A program made the position numbers and the translations under genes. From NCBI RefSeq assembly GCF_030282845.1, contig NZ_JASTWE010000019.1:1-64000 (forward strand): a stretch of 64,000 nucleotides of DNA, in the 5' to 3' direction. Positions 1-8,819 of the stretch are shown here, one piece after another. The stretch is from Pseudodesulfovibrio pelocollis. Its GTDB lineage: Bacteria; Desulfobacterota; Desulfovibrionia; Desulfovibrionales; Desulfovibrionaceae. Every line of letters begins with the position of its first letter. The stretch's first letter is position 1. The notes beneath the pieces are model-generated. The model did no database searches and was not told the origin of the DNA. It saw only the letters and a program-made list of their open reading frames with translations.

Positions 1-540
1 CTTGGTTCCCGTCGGGCCGTCGTTGTCCTGTTTCTCGAAGACCGTCTGACGCAGCCGCTTGATCCAGACCTCGCCGGTGCGGGTGTTGAACATGAGCTTG
101 CGCCCCTGGTTGCCCCCCACGTCCTGCGCGGTCAGCTCCAGCCGGGCGAAGCGCAGCAGCTTGCGCGCCATCTCCACATTGCGCCGCCCGATGTCGTAGG
201 ACGAATACTCCATGCCGCGCACCGCCAAGCCGGTCGAACCTCCGAAGAGTTTGAGCACCAGATCGCGCCGGGGCACCCCGACCTTGTCCATGGATTCGAG
301 CATGTTCTGTAGTGCGGTGTCCACGAACCGGCATATCTGCGGCTCGTTTCCCCCGCGCTTGCCTGCCGAACTGTCCGGCAGGAAGGCGTGACAGATGGCG
401 CCGATGCTCATCTTGGGCACATGCATGGTCACGGCCACGCACGATCCCAGTACCGTGGTGACCAGTGTCGGCGCAACGCCGAAAAAACAGTCTCCCGTCT
501 GGAGGAAGACACGGGGCAGCTCCTGCCCGTGGGTGCTCAT
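1..540 (-). CDS. cheD: Chemoreceptor glutamine deamidase CheD (partial, C-terminus cut by window edge)
   Basis: The protein reads open from an ATG at 540 to the left edge (180 codons, no stop reached). CheD deamidates glutamines on methyl-accepting chemotaxis proteins and can be a CheC partner in the cytoplasm. The conserved catalytic Cys lies in GSCVAV (Cys34) and the conserved His in GAICHAFLP (His51), the 17-residue spacing seen in known CheD proteins. Further on the family blocks LKLFGG and DIGRRN are present. Known CheD proteins are roughly 150-200 residues, so little is missing. The Shine-Dalgarno is weak, but no other in-frame ATG lies close upstream. Confidence 0.9.
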   Translation of the reverse strand, partial: MSTHGQELPRVFLQTGDCFFGVAPTLVTTVLGSCVAVTMHVPKMSIGAICHAFLPDSSAGKRGGNEPQICRFVDTALQNMLESMDKVGVPRRDLVLKLFGGSTGLAVRGMEYSSYDIGRRNVEMARKLLRFARLELTAQDVGGNQGRKLMFNTRTGEVWIKRLRQTVFEKQDNDGPTGTK

Positions 541-619
541 ATGGTGTTGCCCGCTACTGCCGGTTGCGTTCGTTTCCGGGGAGGAACCATTGTCAATTTG
601 TCCCGTGGAGCGTTCCAAG

Positions 620-1798
620 TCAAGCCCTGGCGGGCCCTTTGGCCAGCTCCGAGGAAACAAGCTGGCTGAAAAGCAGCGAGGCGAGGCTCAGGCCCGCCGC
701 GCCAAGAAACACGATCCGGTGGTCGGCCAGCCAGAGCAGCCCGCCCAGCAGGGGGATGATCACGGCCGCGATGTGGTTGATGGTGAAGCCCACGGCCATG
801 CCCGAGGCGATGTCTGCCGGGTCCGCGATCTTGTGGTAGAAGGTCTTGATGGCCATGGCCGCGTTGTAGAGGACATTGTTGACCACATAGAGCGCGCCCG
901 CCACAAGGCCGCTGTCGGTCAGGGCGTAGCCCGCGAAGACCAGGGTCAGGCCCGCGTACTCCACGCTGAGCACGGCCCGCTCGCCAAATCGGTTCACGGC
1001 CCGGCCCACCATCGGGGCCGCAAAAAAGTTGACCACGTTGTTGAGCACGAAGAGCGCGGTCACCTGCTCAATGGAATAGCCGAACCGCTGCACCAGCAAA
1101 AAGACGGCGAAGGCCACGAAGATCTGCCGTCTGGCTCCGCCGAGGAAGGTCAGGACATAGTAGAGCCAGTAGCGGGCCTTGAGGGTCATCCGCTTGCTCT
1201 GGAGGGGTATGTCGACGCTGGAGGGGTCGCGGGTCATGGCCCACAGCCCGGCGGCCACGGCCACGCCCCCGAGCAGGGCGAACATCCCGGTGTAGCCCAC
1301 TGCCCGGGCCAGGAAAAAGATGGCCGCGCCCACCGGGATGTTGGTCAGGGCCGCCGCGCCGCGCAGGCGGCCCATGACCAGCGGGGCCTCGGCGCGGCTG
1401 AAATACTGGAGCGTCAGCGACTGGTTCATGGTCTCGAAGTAGTGGAAGCCGAAGCTCATGAGCAGGGTGGTGAAGACCAGCCCGGCCGTGGTGGGCAGCA
1501 GCCCGGCCAGGGCCACGCCCAGGCCCAGGACGCAGACCGAGAGGGCGGCCAGCCGGTGCTCGCGGATGATGAGAAGCAGATACAGGGCGGTGAGGGCCAG
1601 AAAGCCGGGCACCTCGCGCACGGACTGGATCAGGCCCACATCGAACCCGGACAGGCCGCCCACTTCCACGGCGAAATTGTTGAAGAGCGTGCGCCACCCC
1701 TGGAACCCCACCTGCGTGCCTACCACGAGCACGAGCAGGAAGAGATACATGTGCCGCCGCCGGTATGCGTCGTCCACGGCCACCTCGCTGCGAGGCAT
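620..1798 (-). CDS. MFS family transporter
   Basis: A polytopic inner-membrane protein of about 392 residues with 11-12 hydrophobic segments and a central polar loop, typical of the major facilitator superfamily. The substrate cannot be read from the sequence. I chose the ATG at 1798 (MPRSEVAVDD): it leaves about 100 bp to the divergent DUF523 gene at 1896, whereas the longest frame (to 1915) would overlap that gene's start. No strong ribosome binding site precedes 1798, so the start is uncertain. The N-terminal half has charged loops between helices and the C-terminus is short and cytoplasmic. No partner gene helps to fix the function. Confidence 0.8.
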   Translation of the reverse strand: MPRSEVAVDDAYRRRHMYLFLLVLVVGTQVGFQGWRTLFNNFAVEVGGLSGFDVGLIQSVREVPGFLALTALYLLLIIREHRLAALSVCVLGLGVALAGLLPTTAGLVFTTLLMSFGFHYFETMNQSLTLQYFSRAEAPLVMGRLRGAAALTNIPVGAAIFFLARAVGYTGMFALLGGVAVAAGLWAMTRDPSSVDIPLQSKRMTLKARYWLYYVLTFLGGARRQIFVAFAVFLLVQRFGYSIEQVTALFVLNNVVNFFAAPMVGRAVNRFGERAVLSVEYAGLTLVFAGYALTDSGLVAGALYVVNNVLYNAAMAIKTFYHKIADPADIASGMAVGFTINHIAAVIIPLLGGLLWLADHRIVFLGAAGLSLASLLFSQLVSSELAKGPARA

Positions 1799-1895
1799 GC
1801 ACAATAGGACTTTGACATGCCGGAAATCAAGGATAGAATCGGTCTGGTGCCGATTGCGTATCGGCACGCCCCCAAATCCCCGGAGACCTTCGCCC

Positions 1896-2354
1896 ATGAG
1901 CCATTCCCCCGACACCCGTCCCTGCCCTGGTCCTGTCCTGGTCAGCGCCTGTCTGGCCGGGCAGCGCTGCCGCTACGACGGCACGGCCTCGCCCGACCCC
2001 CGGGTCATGGACCTGGTGGCCCGGGGCCGGGCCATTCCCTTTTGCCCGGAGATCGCGGGCGGGCTGCCCACGCCGCGCCCGGCCTGCGAGCTGCGCCATG
2101 GCCGGGTGGTGGACCGGGACGGCGCTGACCGTACCGACGCCTTCCTGCGCGGGGCCGAGCAGGGGCTGGATCTGGCCCGGCTGGCCCGTTGTGATCGGGC
2201 GGTGCTCAAGGCGCGATCGCCCTCCTGCGGGCTGGGTCATGTTTACGACGGCTCCTTCTCCGGCATCCTGGTGCCGGGCCACGGGCTCTTCGCGGCCATG
2301 CTCCTTGACGCGGGCGTCCATGTGGCCACCGAGGAAGACCGGGAGGCAGGATGA
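1896..2354 (+). CDS. DUF523 family protein
   Basis: A 152-residue Cys-rich protein with the DUF523 hallmarks: VSACLAGQRCRYDG near the N-terminus (Cys19, Cys25), CPEIAGGLPTPRPACE (Cys50 onward) and a later SPSCG. The conserved cysteines suggest metal binding, but no biochemical role is established that I know of. The ATG at 1896 has a GGAGA ribosome binding site at 1882-1886. The stop overlaps the next gene's start in an ATGA, so translation of the two is probably coupled. It is divergent from the MFS gene. Confidence 0.85.
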   Translation: MSHSPDTRPCPGPVLVSACLAGQRCRYDGTASPDPRVMDLVARGRAIPFCPEIAGGLPTPRPACELRHGRVVDRDGADRTDAFLRGAEQGLDLARLARCDRAVLKARSPSCGLGHVYDGSFSGILVPGHGLFAAMLLDAGVHVATEEDREAG

Positions 2355-3061
2355 CGCGCTACTGCGGCCTGCCCCTGACCGTGCGCGCCCACCCGAGCGC
2401 CCGGCGGGTGCTGGTCAAGCTGGTGCCGGGCCGGGGGCTGGAGGTGGTGGTGCCGCGCGGTTTTGATCAGGCCCTGGTGGAGGATATTCTCGATGCCCGG
2501 CGGCCGTGGATCGAGCGCACCCGGGCGGCCATGGAGGCCAGGGGCACGGATTTGACCGGGCAGGCCCCGGCCCTGCCCGAGACCGTGGAGTACCGGGCCC
2601 TGGGCCGCTGCTGCCGGGTGGACGCCCTGCACCGGCCGGGCCGGGCCGAAGTGGTCGAGAACGGCCCGCGCCTGATGGTGCGCGGCCCCCAGGACGACCC
2701 GGCCGCCCTCATTGAGGCCCTGGCCCTGTTCACGGCGCGCAAGGCGCGCGAGTTCCTGCTGCCGCGCCTGGACGCGGCCAGCCGCAGGCTCGCCATGCCC
2801 TACTCGGCCATGCGGGTGCGCCGCCAGCGGACGCGCTGGGGCAGCTGCTCGTCCCGGGGTGTCATCAGTCTCAACGCCAAGCTCCTCTTCCTGCCGCCCG
2901 AGTTGGTGGACCATCTGCTGCTCCATGAGCTGTGCCACACCCGCCACCTCAACCACTCCGACGCCTACTGGGCCCTGGTGGCCAGCCACCAGCCCGACTA
3001 CGAGCGCCTTGAGCGCGCCCTGACCCGGGCCGTGACCCTGGTCCCGCCCTGGCTTCGCTGA
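2351..3061 (+). CDS. YgjP-type zinc metallopeptidase-domain protein (DUF45/M48-like)
   Basis: A 236-residue protein whose C-terminal half carries the zincin motif HELCH (His192-His196) followed by the LNHS segment, the arrangement of the YgjP/SprT-like metallopeptidase domain. The block RWGSCSSRG before it is also diagnostic of this family. The N-terminal 100 residues resemble the usual family lead-in. The physiological substrate is unknown; a cytoplasmic protein is likely as no signal peptide is seen. The start overlaps the DUF523 stop (ATGA), making a two-gene unit. Confidence 0.85.
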   Translation: MTRYCGLPLTVRAHPSARRVLVKLVPGRGLEVVVPRGFDQALVEDILDARRPWIERTRAAMEARGTDLTGQAPALPETVEYRALGRCCRVDALHRPGRAEVVENGPRLMVRGPQDDPAALIEALALFTARKAREFLLPRLDAASRRLAMPYSAMRVRRQRTRWGSCSSRGVISLNAKLLFLPPELVDHLLLHELCHTRHLNHSDAYWALVASHQPDYERLERALTRAVTLVPPWLR

Positions 3062-3185
3062 CCTTCGGCACCCGTCGTGAGCGCCTCCCCGCGCCGTGCC
3101 GCCACCTCGGACAACGCCCGGGTCGTTCCGGTTGCCTTTTCCCTTTCTTCGGCTACAATGATCTTCCACAATCGGGAGTGCGGCC

Positions 3186-4469
3186 TTGGCGCGGGATGGC
3201 CCCGACGCATCCGCGAAGCAGCCGCTGGGAGGGAGATTGTCTTATATAACGAATGATTCCGTAGTCACAGTGGTGTTTGAGCTGTCATGGGAGAGCGCCC
3301 ATGCGGCCCATGTGGAGCGATATTACGCCGCCGGGGTCAGCTTTGTCCGCGACATCCTGCCCCTGGGCCTCAAGAGCCGCATGCGCGGCCTCGGGGTGGG
3401 CGATTCGGTGGAGATGGCCATTGATCCGTCCGAAATTCCCGAGTTCAAGCCGGGCAAGGTGCTGGACATGCCCCTGGCCCGGTTCAAGGCCCCCTTCATC
3501 CACAACCGCAAGCTCTGGCCGCGCCTGGGCCGATTCTACCCGCAGCACCTCATCGAGAACGTGCCCGGCACCCGGCCCGACTCTGACGCCCCCTTCCGCG
3601 TGGTGGAGACGGACAAGATCGGCTTCAAGGCGGACCTCAACCACCCCATGGCCGGGCGCGACGTGCGCATCCGGGCCAGAGTGCTCGGCATCCGGCCCCC
3701 CTCGGGGGAGAGCGGGGTGCTGCGCCGCTGGTCCGACATCCTCTTCCATGGCCCGGGCATGCAGGCCCAGCTGTCCGACGCGGCCACCGACTTTTTTGGC
3801 GACGAGCCCTTTGCCCGGGACGACGAGTCCTTTGCCCGAGACGACGAATCGGGCGACGCCCTGTCCCGGGCCACTCCCGGCCAGTGGCCCTGCCTGGACA
3901 GCCGGGCGTTGGCGGGCGTGACCGACATCCACGCCGGACTGCTGGGCAACGGCATGGACATCCTCGACCTCATGGCCGGGCGGGACTCCCGCCTGCCCCA
4001 AGGCCTGGCCCCGGCCTCGGTCACCGGCCTGGGCGTGAACGCGCGGGAGCTGGTCGCCAATCCGGCCCTGACTGCGTCCGTGGTCCACAATCCCAACCAG
4101 GAACCCACGCTGCCCTTTGCCGACGCCAGCTTCGACGCCGTGGTCTGCGCCCTGGCCGTGGAGTACCTGACCCGACCCTTTGAGGTCTTTGCGGAAGCGG
4201 CCCGCGTGCTGCGCCCGGGCGGGGTGTTTGTCCTGACCTTTTCCAACCGCTGGTACGAGCCCGGGGTCATTCGCGTCTGGGCCGAGCTGCTGGAATTCGA
4301 GCGCATGGGGCTGGTCAGCAGCTACTTCGCCCACACCGAGGGGTTCGGTGACGTGCGCACCATCAGCGAGCGCGGCTGGCCGCGCCCGGCTGACGACAAG
4401 GACACGGCCGCCGATCAGACCGCCCTGAGCGATCCAATCTATGCCGTGTGGGCGCGCCTGGATAATTGA
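3186..4469 (+). CDS. FKBP-like domain fused to class I SAM methyltransferase
   Basis: A 427-residue protein. The N-terminal ~100 residues look like an FKBP/SlyD-type prolyl isomerase fold (FELSWESAHA; RGLGVGDSVEMAI). Residues from about 240 form a type-11 methyltransferase: a glycine-loop-like MDILDLMAGRDSRLP, then LPFADASFDAVVCALAVEYL and RVLRPGGVFVLTFSNRW. Between them is an acidic linker with a perfect 7-residue duplication (FARDDES twice, 3810-3851). The likely start is TTG at 3186 behind GGGAG (3174-3178); a shorter version starting near 3270 is possible. The substrate is unknown. A rho-independent terminator follows at 4496-4530. Confidence 0.75.
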   Translation: MARDGPDASAKQPLGGRLSYITNDSVVTVVFELSWESAHAAHVERYYAAGVSFVRDILPLGLKSRMRGLGVGDSVEMAIDPSEIPEFKPGKVLDMPLARFKAPFIHNRKLWPRLGRFYPQHLIENVPGTRPDSDAPFRVVETDKIGFKADLNHPMAGRDVRIRARVLGIRPPSGESGVLRRWSDILFHGPGMQAQLSDAATDFFGDEPFARDDESFARDDESGDALSRATPGQWPCLDSRALAGVTDIHAGLLGNGMDILDLMAGRDSRLPQGLAPASVTGLGVNARELVANPALTASVVHNPNQEPTLPFADASFDAVVCALAVEYLTRPFEVFAEAARVLRPGGVFVLTFSNRWYEPGVIRVWAELLEFERMGLVSSYFAHTEGFGDVRTISERGWPRPADDKDTAADQTALSDPIYAVWARLDN

Positions 4470-4495
4470 TTCGGGCGGGAGTGCATGAGCGAAAA

Positions 4496-4540
4496 GCCGA
4501 TCCGGCAGGGGAGCGCCCCGCCGGATCGGCCTTTCGTTTC
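4496..4540. terminator. Rho-independent terminator
   Basis: A perfect 11-bp stem (GCCGATCCGGC at 4496-4506 with its complement at 4520-4530) closes a 13-nt loop and is followed by CTTTCGTTT. It lies between the convergent methyltransferase and HD-GYP genes and could serve both. Confidence 0.8.
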
Positions 4541-4552
4541 GTCGTCGGGCCG

Positions 4553-5560
4553 TCAGGCCAGCTGGGCGCGCGACAGGGTGGCGATGAGCCGCTTGAGCAG
4601 TTCCAGGTCGTAGGCCCCGCGCTGGGACTTGATCCGGGTCAGGGCCTCGAAGGGGGTCAGGGGCTTGCGGCCCGTGGCACCGCGCACCAGCCCGTCGTAC
4701 TCGTTGCACAGGGCCACGACCTTGACATAGGAGGGCAGCATGGCCCCGGACGCGCCCGAGGGATAGCCCGTGCCGTTTTCGCGCTCGTGGTGGAAGAGGA
4801 TGCACTGCAACGTTTCCTGGGGCAGGGGCAGGGACGAGCACACCCCCACCCCCAGGGCCGGATGGGAGCGGACCATGTCCAGCTCGGCCTGGCTCAGGGT
4901 GTCGCGCCGCCGGGCAAAGAGTTCGGCTGGCAGCTCCAGCTTGCCGATGTCGTGGAGCATGGCCCCCATGCCCACGGCCACCAGCAGGTCCGCGTCGTCC
5001 TTGACATAGGTGGCGAGCACGCTCACGGACAGGACCATGACCCCGATGCCGTGCCGGTACAGCTCGCTGCCCTCGGCGATGAAGCGCGAAAGCTCCCTGA
5101 GGGCGTCGTCGCGGGCCAGAAACTTCAGGCTGTTGGCGATGAGCGCCCGGATGCGGGCAAAGCTGCGCTTGTCCATGTCCTTGGGCAGGCTGGTCTCAAA
5201 GGCCTGCCGGGCCAGGGAGACCGTGGCGTCGTTCCAGGCCCTGGCCCGCTCGCGCACCGGAATGCTCTCGTCGTCCAGCAGTTCGAGCAGGTTGTCGTGG
5301 AGGTATTCCGCGTAGCGGCGGTAGTCCTCGGCGCGCACATAGAGGTGGTCCACGTCCAGCCGGGAGAGCCGCTCCTTGTGCTCGTCCGTGAACAGCTCGC
5401 CCTTCTCGGCGTAGAGCACATAGCCGTGATCCTGCTTGAGAAACAGGGAAAAGCCGCCCACCCGGGACGGGATGACCATGAAGGGCGAAACCTTGAACAG
5501 CGTTCCGGTCGGCTGCGTGGGGGTGTGGCCGTCATTGTCGGCCGGTGCGGTGGTTCCCAT
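4553..5560 (-). CDS. HD-GYP domain phosphodiesterase
   Basis: A 335-residue protein with an HD-GYP domain in its C-terminal half: the HD pair in MLHDIGKLELP and the second signature HHERENGTGYPSG, close to the HHExxDGxGYPxG consensus with Asn in place of Asp. HD-GYP enzymes hydrolyse cyclic di-GMP (some act on other cyclic dinucleotides). The N-terminal ~130 residues resemble the DUF3391-like input region often found in front of HD-GYP; no transmembrane helix is seen. The start at 5560 (MGTTAPADN) is chosen because an AGGAGG box lies at about 5565-5570; the open frame continues upstream without support. Confidence 0.88.
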   Translation of the reverse strand: MGTTAPADNDGHTPTQPTGTLFKVSPFMVIPSRVGGFSLFLKQDHGYVLYAEKGELFTDEHKERLSRLDVDHLYVRAEDYRRYAEYLHDNLLELLDDESIPVRERARAWNDATVSLARQAFETSLPKDMDKRSFARIRALIANSLKFLARDDALRELSRFIAEGSELYRHGIGVMVLSVSVLATYVKDDADLLVAVGMGAMLHDIGKLELPAELFARRRDTLSQAELDMVRSHPALGVGVCSSLPLPQETLQCILFHHERENGTGYPSGASGAMLPSYVKVVALCNEYDGLVRGATGRKPLTPFEALTRIKSQRGAYDLELLKRLIATLSRAQLA

Positions 5561-5963
5561 GGCTCCCTCCTGCATGGTCGGGCCGCCGGGATGCTCCTGA
5601 ACGCCGAGCCCGCGCAATGCGGCCCGGTCAAAGGATGCTCTGGCAACCCGGCTGTCTTCGCTCCCCTTGCGTTGTCCGGTCTGGGGCACAATCGCCGCAT
5701 ACCGCCCGGAAGGGGCAAAGACCCGTGGCTTTCCGTCCCCGCCTCGCGACGGGTTTGGCTTGTCTTCAGATAAGACCATACGCGCCCCGGCCATGCCTGT
5801 AAACCTCGGCCGACACGCTTGTCCTGAAACCGCACGGATTGGCGGTCAGGTCCGGCATTGGTGGGATTGATAGTTATTCGAGATGGATATGCTGGCCAAG
5901 CCTGTCGCGCCTCCACAGCATCATGCCCCTTGCCTTCGATCTGGGAATGTTTATCATCCCCCG
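5561..5963. other. Divergent intergenic region HD-GYP / uvrA
   Basis: About 400 bp between two divergent starts. It must hold both promoters, but I see no convincing -35/-10 pair, no LexA-like dyad and no convincing small gene. The open frames crossing it are extensions of the flanking genes without ribosome binding sites. Confidence 0.5.
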
Positions 5964-8750
5964 ATGCACAACACCGACCCCAAAAATGACATCCGTCCCC
6001 GGAAAGTCATCCGTATAGAAGGCGCCCGCCACCACAACCTCAAGAACCTGACCCTGGATATCCCCCGCGATCAGCTGGTGGTGGTCTGCGGGCCTTCGGG
6101 CTCGGGCAAATCCACCCTGGCCTTTGACATCGTCTATGCCGAGGGCCAGCGCCGCTACGTGGAGTCGCTCTCGGCCTACGCCCGGCAGTTCCTGCCCCAG
6201 ATGGACAAGCCGGACGTGGACAAGGTGGAGGGCCTTTCCCCGGCCATCAGCCTGGAGCAGCAGACCGCCACGCGCAACCCGCGCTCCACCGTGGGCACGG
6301 TCACCGAGGTCTATGATTTTTTGCGTGTGTTCTTCGCCCGGCTGGGCAAGTTTTACTGCCCCGAGTGCGGCAAGCCCATCGCGGCCCAGACCACGGACGA
6401 GATCGTCAACACCGTGCTGGCCATGCCTGAGGGCACCAAGTTCATGGTCATGGCCCCGCTGGTGGAACACCAGAAGGGCACCCACAAGGACCTCTTTGCC
6501 AAGCTCAGGAAGGAGGGGTTCGCCCGGGTGCGGGTCAACGGCGCGCTCCACGCCCTGGACGACGCGCCCGAGCTTGAGAAGAACAAGAAGCACACCATCG
6601 ATCTGGTGGTGGATCGCCTCGTCATCCGCGAAGGCATGGCCAAGCGGCTGACAGATTCCGTGGAACTGGCCCTGACCCGGGGTGACGAGCGCATGCTCGT
6701 CTCGGTCCTGGACGGCGACGGACCGGGCCGCGACATCTTCATGTCCACCCTGTCCACCTGCCCGTCGTGCAAGATTTCCATGCCGCGCTTGAGCCCGCAG
6801 CTCTTCTCCTTCAACTCGCCCCAGGGCGCTTGCCCCACCTGCAACGGCATCGGCAGCGTGGACTATTTCGAGCCGGACCTCATCGCGCCCAACCGGGGGC
6901 TCTCCCTCAACCAAGGGGGCGTCATCCCCTGGAAATCCGCCTATCGCCAGAGCCAGTACGGCCCGCAGCTCAAGAAGCTCGGCAAGGCCCACGGCTTCAG
7001 CCTGGACACCTCCCTGGCCGAGTATTCGCCCGAGGCGTGGCACGCGCTCTTTCACGGCGACCCGGCCACGGGCTGGCCCGGCGTGGTGCCCCTGCTCGAC
7101 CTGAGCCAGCAGCAGGCCGGGGTGTGGGACCACTGGACGGCCCGCTTTCGCCAGAGCCGCCCCTGTCCGGCCTGCCAGGGCGCGCGGCTGCGGCCCGAGG
7201 CCCTGGCCGTGCGCGTGGCTGACAGGAACATGGACGCATTCACCTCCATGTCCATCCAGCGCGCCCTGGAGTGGCTCGAAGGCCTGGAATTCGCCGGCCA
7301 CGAGACGCGCATCTCCGAGCCGCTGCTCAAGGAGCTGACCCACCGCCTCGGCTTCATGGTCAACGTGGGTCTGGAATACCTCTCGCTCGGGCGCAACATG
7401 AGCACCCTTTCCGGCGGCGAGGCCCAGCGCATCCGGCTCGCCTCCCAGCTCGGTTCCGGGCTGGTGGGCGTCACCTACGTGCTGGACGAGCCGTCCATCG
7501 GCCTGCACCCGCGCGACAACGAGCGGCTGCTCAAAACCCTGCGCTCGCTCCAGAGCCGGGGCAACACCGTGCTGGTGGTGGAGCACGACGAGCCCACCAT
7601 CCTCCACGCCGACCACGTCATCGAGATCGGGCCCAGCTCGGGCTGGCTCGGCGGCGAAATCGTCTTCCAGGGGCCGGTGGACCAGCTGCTCCAGGCGGAC
7701 ACCCTGACCGGCAAGTACCTGCGCGGCGACCTCTCCATCGCCCCGCCAGAGACGCGGCGCAAGGCCAGGGGAGCCATCGCCCTGCGCGGGGTGACCACCA
7801 ACAACCTCAAGAACCTGGACGTGAGCATCCCCCTGGGGGTGATGACCTGCGTCACCGGCGTGTCAGGCTCGGGCAAAAGCTCCCTGGTCATGGACTCCCT
7901 GTACCGGCACCTGCTCCTGCACATGGGTCAGAAAGCCAACAACCCCGGCATGATCGGCGGCATCGACGGCCTTGATCTGGTGGAGAAGGTCATCTCCATC
8001 GACCAGACGCCCATCGGCCGCACCCCGCGCTCCAACCCGGCCACCTACACCAAGATATTCGACGAGATACGCAAGATTTTCGCCGGGTCCAAGGAGGCGC
8101 GCACCCGGGGCTACCAGCCTGGCCGCTTCTCCTTCAACGTCAAGGGCGGGCGCTGCGAGGCGTGCAAGGGCGACGGCCAGATCCGGGTCGAGATGCATTT
8201 CCTGCCCGATGTCTATGTCACCTGCGAGGCGTGCAAGGGCAAGCGCTACACCGCCCAGACCCTGGAGGTGGAATACCGGGGCAAGAGCATCGCCGATGTC
8301 CTCGACATGACCGTGCGCCAGGCCCGCGAGTTCTTCGCCAATCACCCGGCCCTGGTCCGGCGGCTCGATGTGCTGGCCGAGGTGGGGCTGGAATACCTGC
8401 GCCTGGGCCAGCCCGCCACCACCCTGTCCGGGGGCGAGGCCCAGCGCATCAAGATCTCGCGCGAGCTGGGCAAGCGCAACCTGCCCGGCGCCCTCTACAT
8501 CCTCGACGAGCCCACCACCGGCCTGCACATGCACGAGGTGGGCAAGCTCATCCGGGTGCTCCACGCCCTGGTGGACAAGGGGGCCACGGTCATCGTCATC
8601 GAGCATAACACCGATGTGATCATGGCCTCGGACCACGTCATCGACCTCGGCCCGGGCGGCGGCGAGCACGGCGGGCGCATCGTGGCCTCGGGCACGCCCG
8701 AGGAGATCATCGCCAACCCGGAATCCGTCACCGGCAGCTTCCTGCTGTAA
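5964..8750 (+). CDS. uvrA: UvrABC excinuclease subunit A
   Basis: The damage-recognition ATPase of nucleotide excision repair, 928 residues from the ATG at 5964. Both ABC modules are complete: Walker A GPSGSGKST (from residue 43) and GVSGSGKSS, with ABC signatures LSGGEAQRIRLASQLG and LSGGEAQRIKISRELG. The zinc modules are visible as CPECGKPI, CPSCKISMP / CPTCNGIG and, in the second half, CEACKGDGQ / CEACKGKRY. The length is typical. The frame is open for another 27 codons upstream, but family alignment favours MHNTDPKND. It is monocistronic, ending in a strong terminator. Confidence 0.97.
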   Translation: MHNTDPKNDIRPRKVIRIEGARHHNLKNLTLDIPRDQLVVVCGPSGSGKSTLAFDIVYAEGQRRYVESLSAYARQFLPQMDKPDVDKVEGLSPAISLEQQTATRNPRSTVGTVTEVYDFLRVFFARLGKFYCPECGKPIAAQTTDEIVNTVLAMPEGTKFMVMAPLVEHQKGTHKDLFAKLRKEGFARVRVNGALHALDDAPELEKNKKHTIDLVVDRLVIREGMAKRLTDSVELALTRGDERMLVSVLDGDGPGRDIFMSTLSTCPSCKISMPRLSPQLFSFNSPQGACPTCNGIGSVDYFEPDLIAPNRGLSLNQGGVIPWKSAYRQSQYGPQLKKLGKAHGFSLDTSLAEYSPEAWHALFHGDPATGWPGVVPLLDLSQQQAGVWDHWTARFRQSRPCPACQGARLRPEALAVRVADRNMDAFTSMSIQRALEWLEGLEFAGHETRISEPLLKELTHRLGFMVNVGLEYLSLGRNMSTLSGGEAQRIRLASQLGSGLVGVTYVLDEPSIGLHPRDNERLLKTLRSLQSRGNTVLVVEHDEPTILHADHVIEIGPSSGWLGGEIVFQGPVDQLLQADTLTGKYLRGDLSIAPPETRRKARGAIALRGVTTNNLKNLDVSIPLGVMTCVTGVSGSGKSSLVMDSLYRHLLLHMGQKANNPGMIGGIDGLDLVEKVISIDQTPIGRTPRSNPATYTKIFDEIRKIFAGSKEARTRGYQPGRFSFNVKGGRCEACKGDGQIRVEMHFLPDVYVTCEACKGKRYTAQTLEVEYRGKSIADVLDMTVRQAREFFANHPALVRRLDVLAEVGLEYLRLGQPATTLSGGEAQRIKISRELGKRNLPGALYILDEPTTGLHMHEVGKLIRVLHALVDKGATVIVIEHNTDVIMASDHVIDLGPGGGEHGGRIVASGTPEEIIANPESVTGSFLL

Positions 8751-8762
8751 CTCCACGAAAAA

Positions 8763-8803
8763 GGCCGCTCCCCCTGCGTTGGGGGAGCGGCCCGTCTCGT
8801 TTC
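8763..8803 (+). terminator. Rho-independent terminator of uvrA
   Basis: A perfect 12-bp stem, GGCCGCTCCCCC (8763-8774) with its complement at 8781-8792, a 6-nt loop and a following CGTCTCGTTTCG. It lies between convergent uvrA and the M24 peptidase gene and may act in both directions. Confidence 0.85.
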
Positions 8804-8819
8804 GCGAATCGGCCGGGGG

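Noticed and set aside
395-1807. A 470-codon plus-strand frame opposite the MFS gene
   Set aside because: The minus-strand transporter explains the region; the plus frame is rich in Gly, His and Gln as expected of a shadow.
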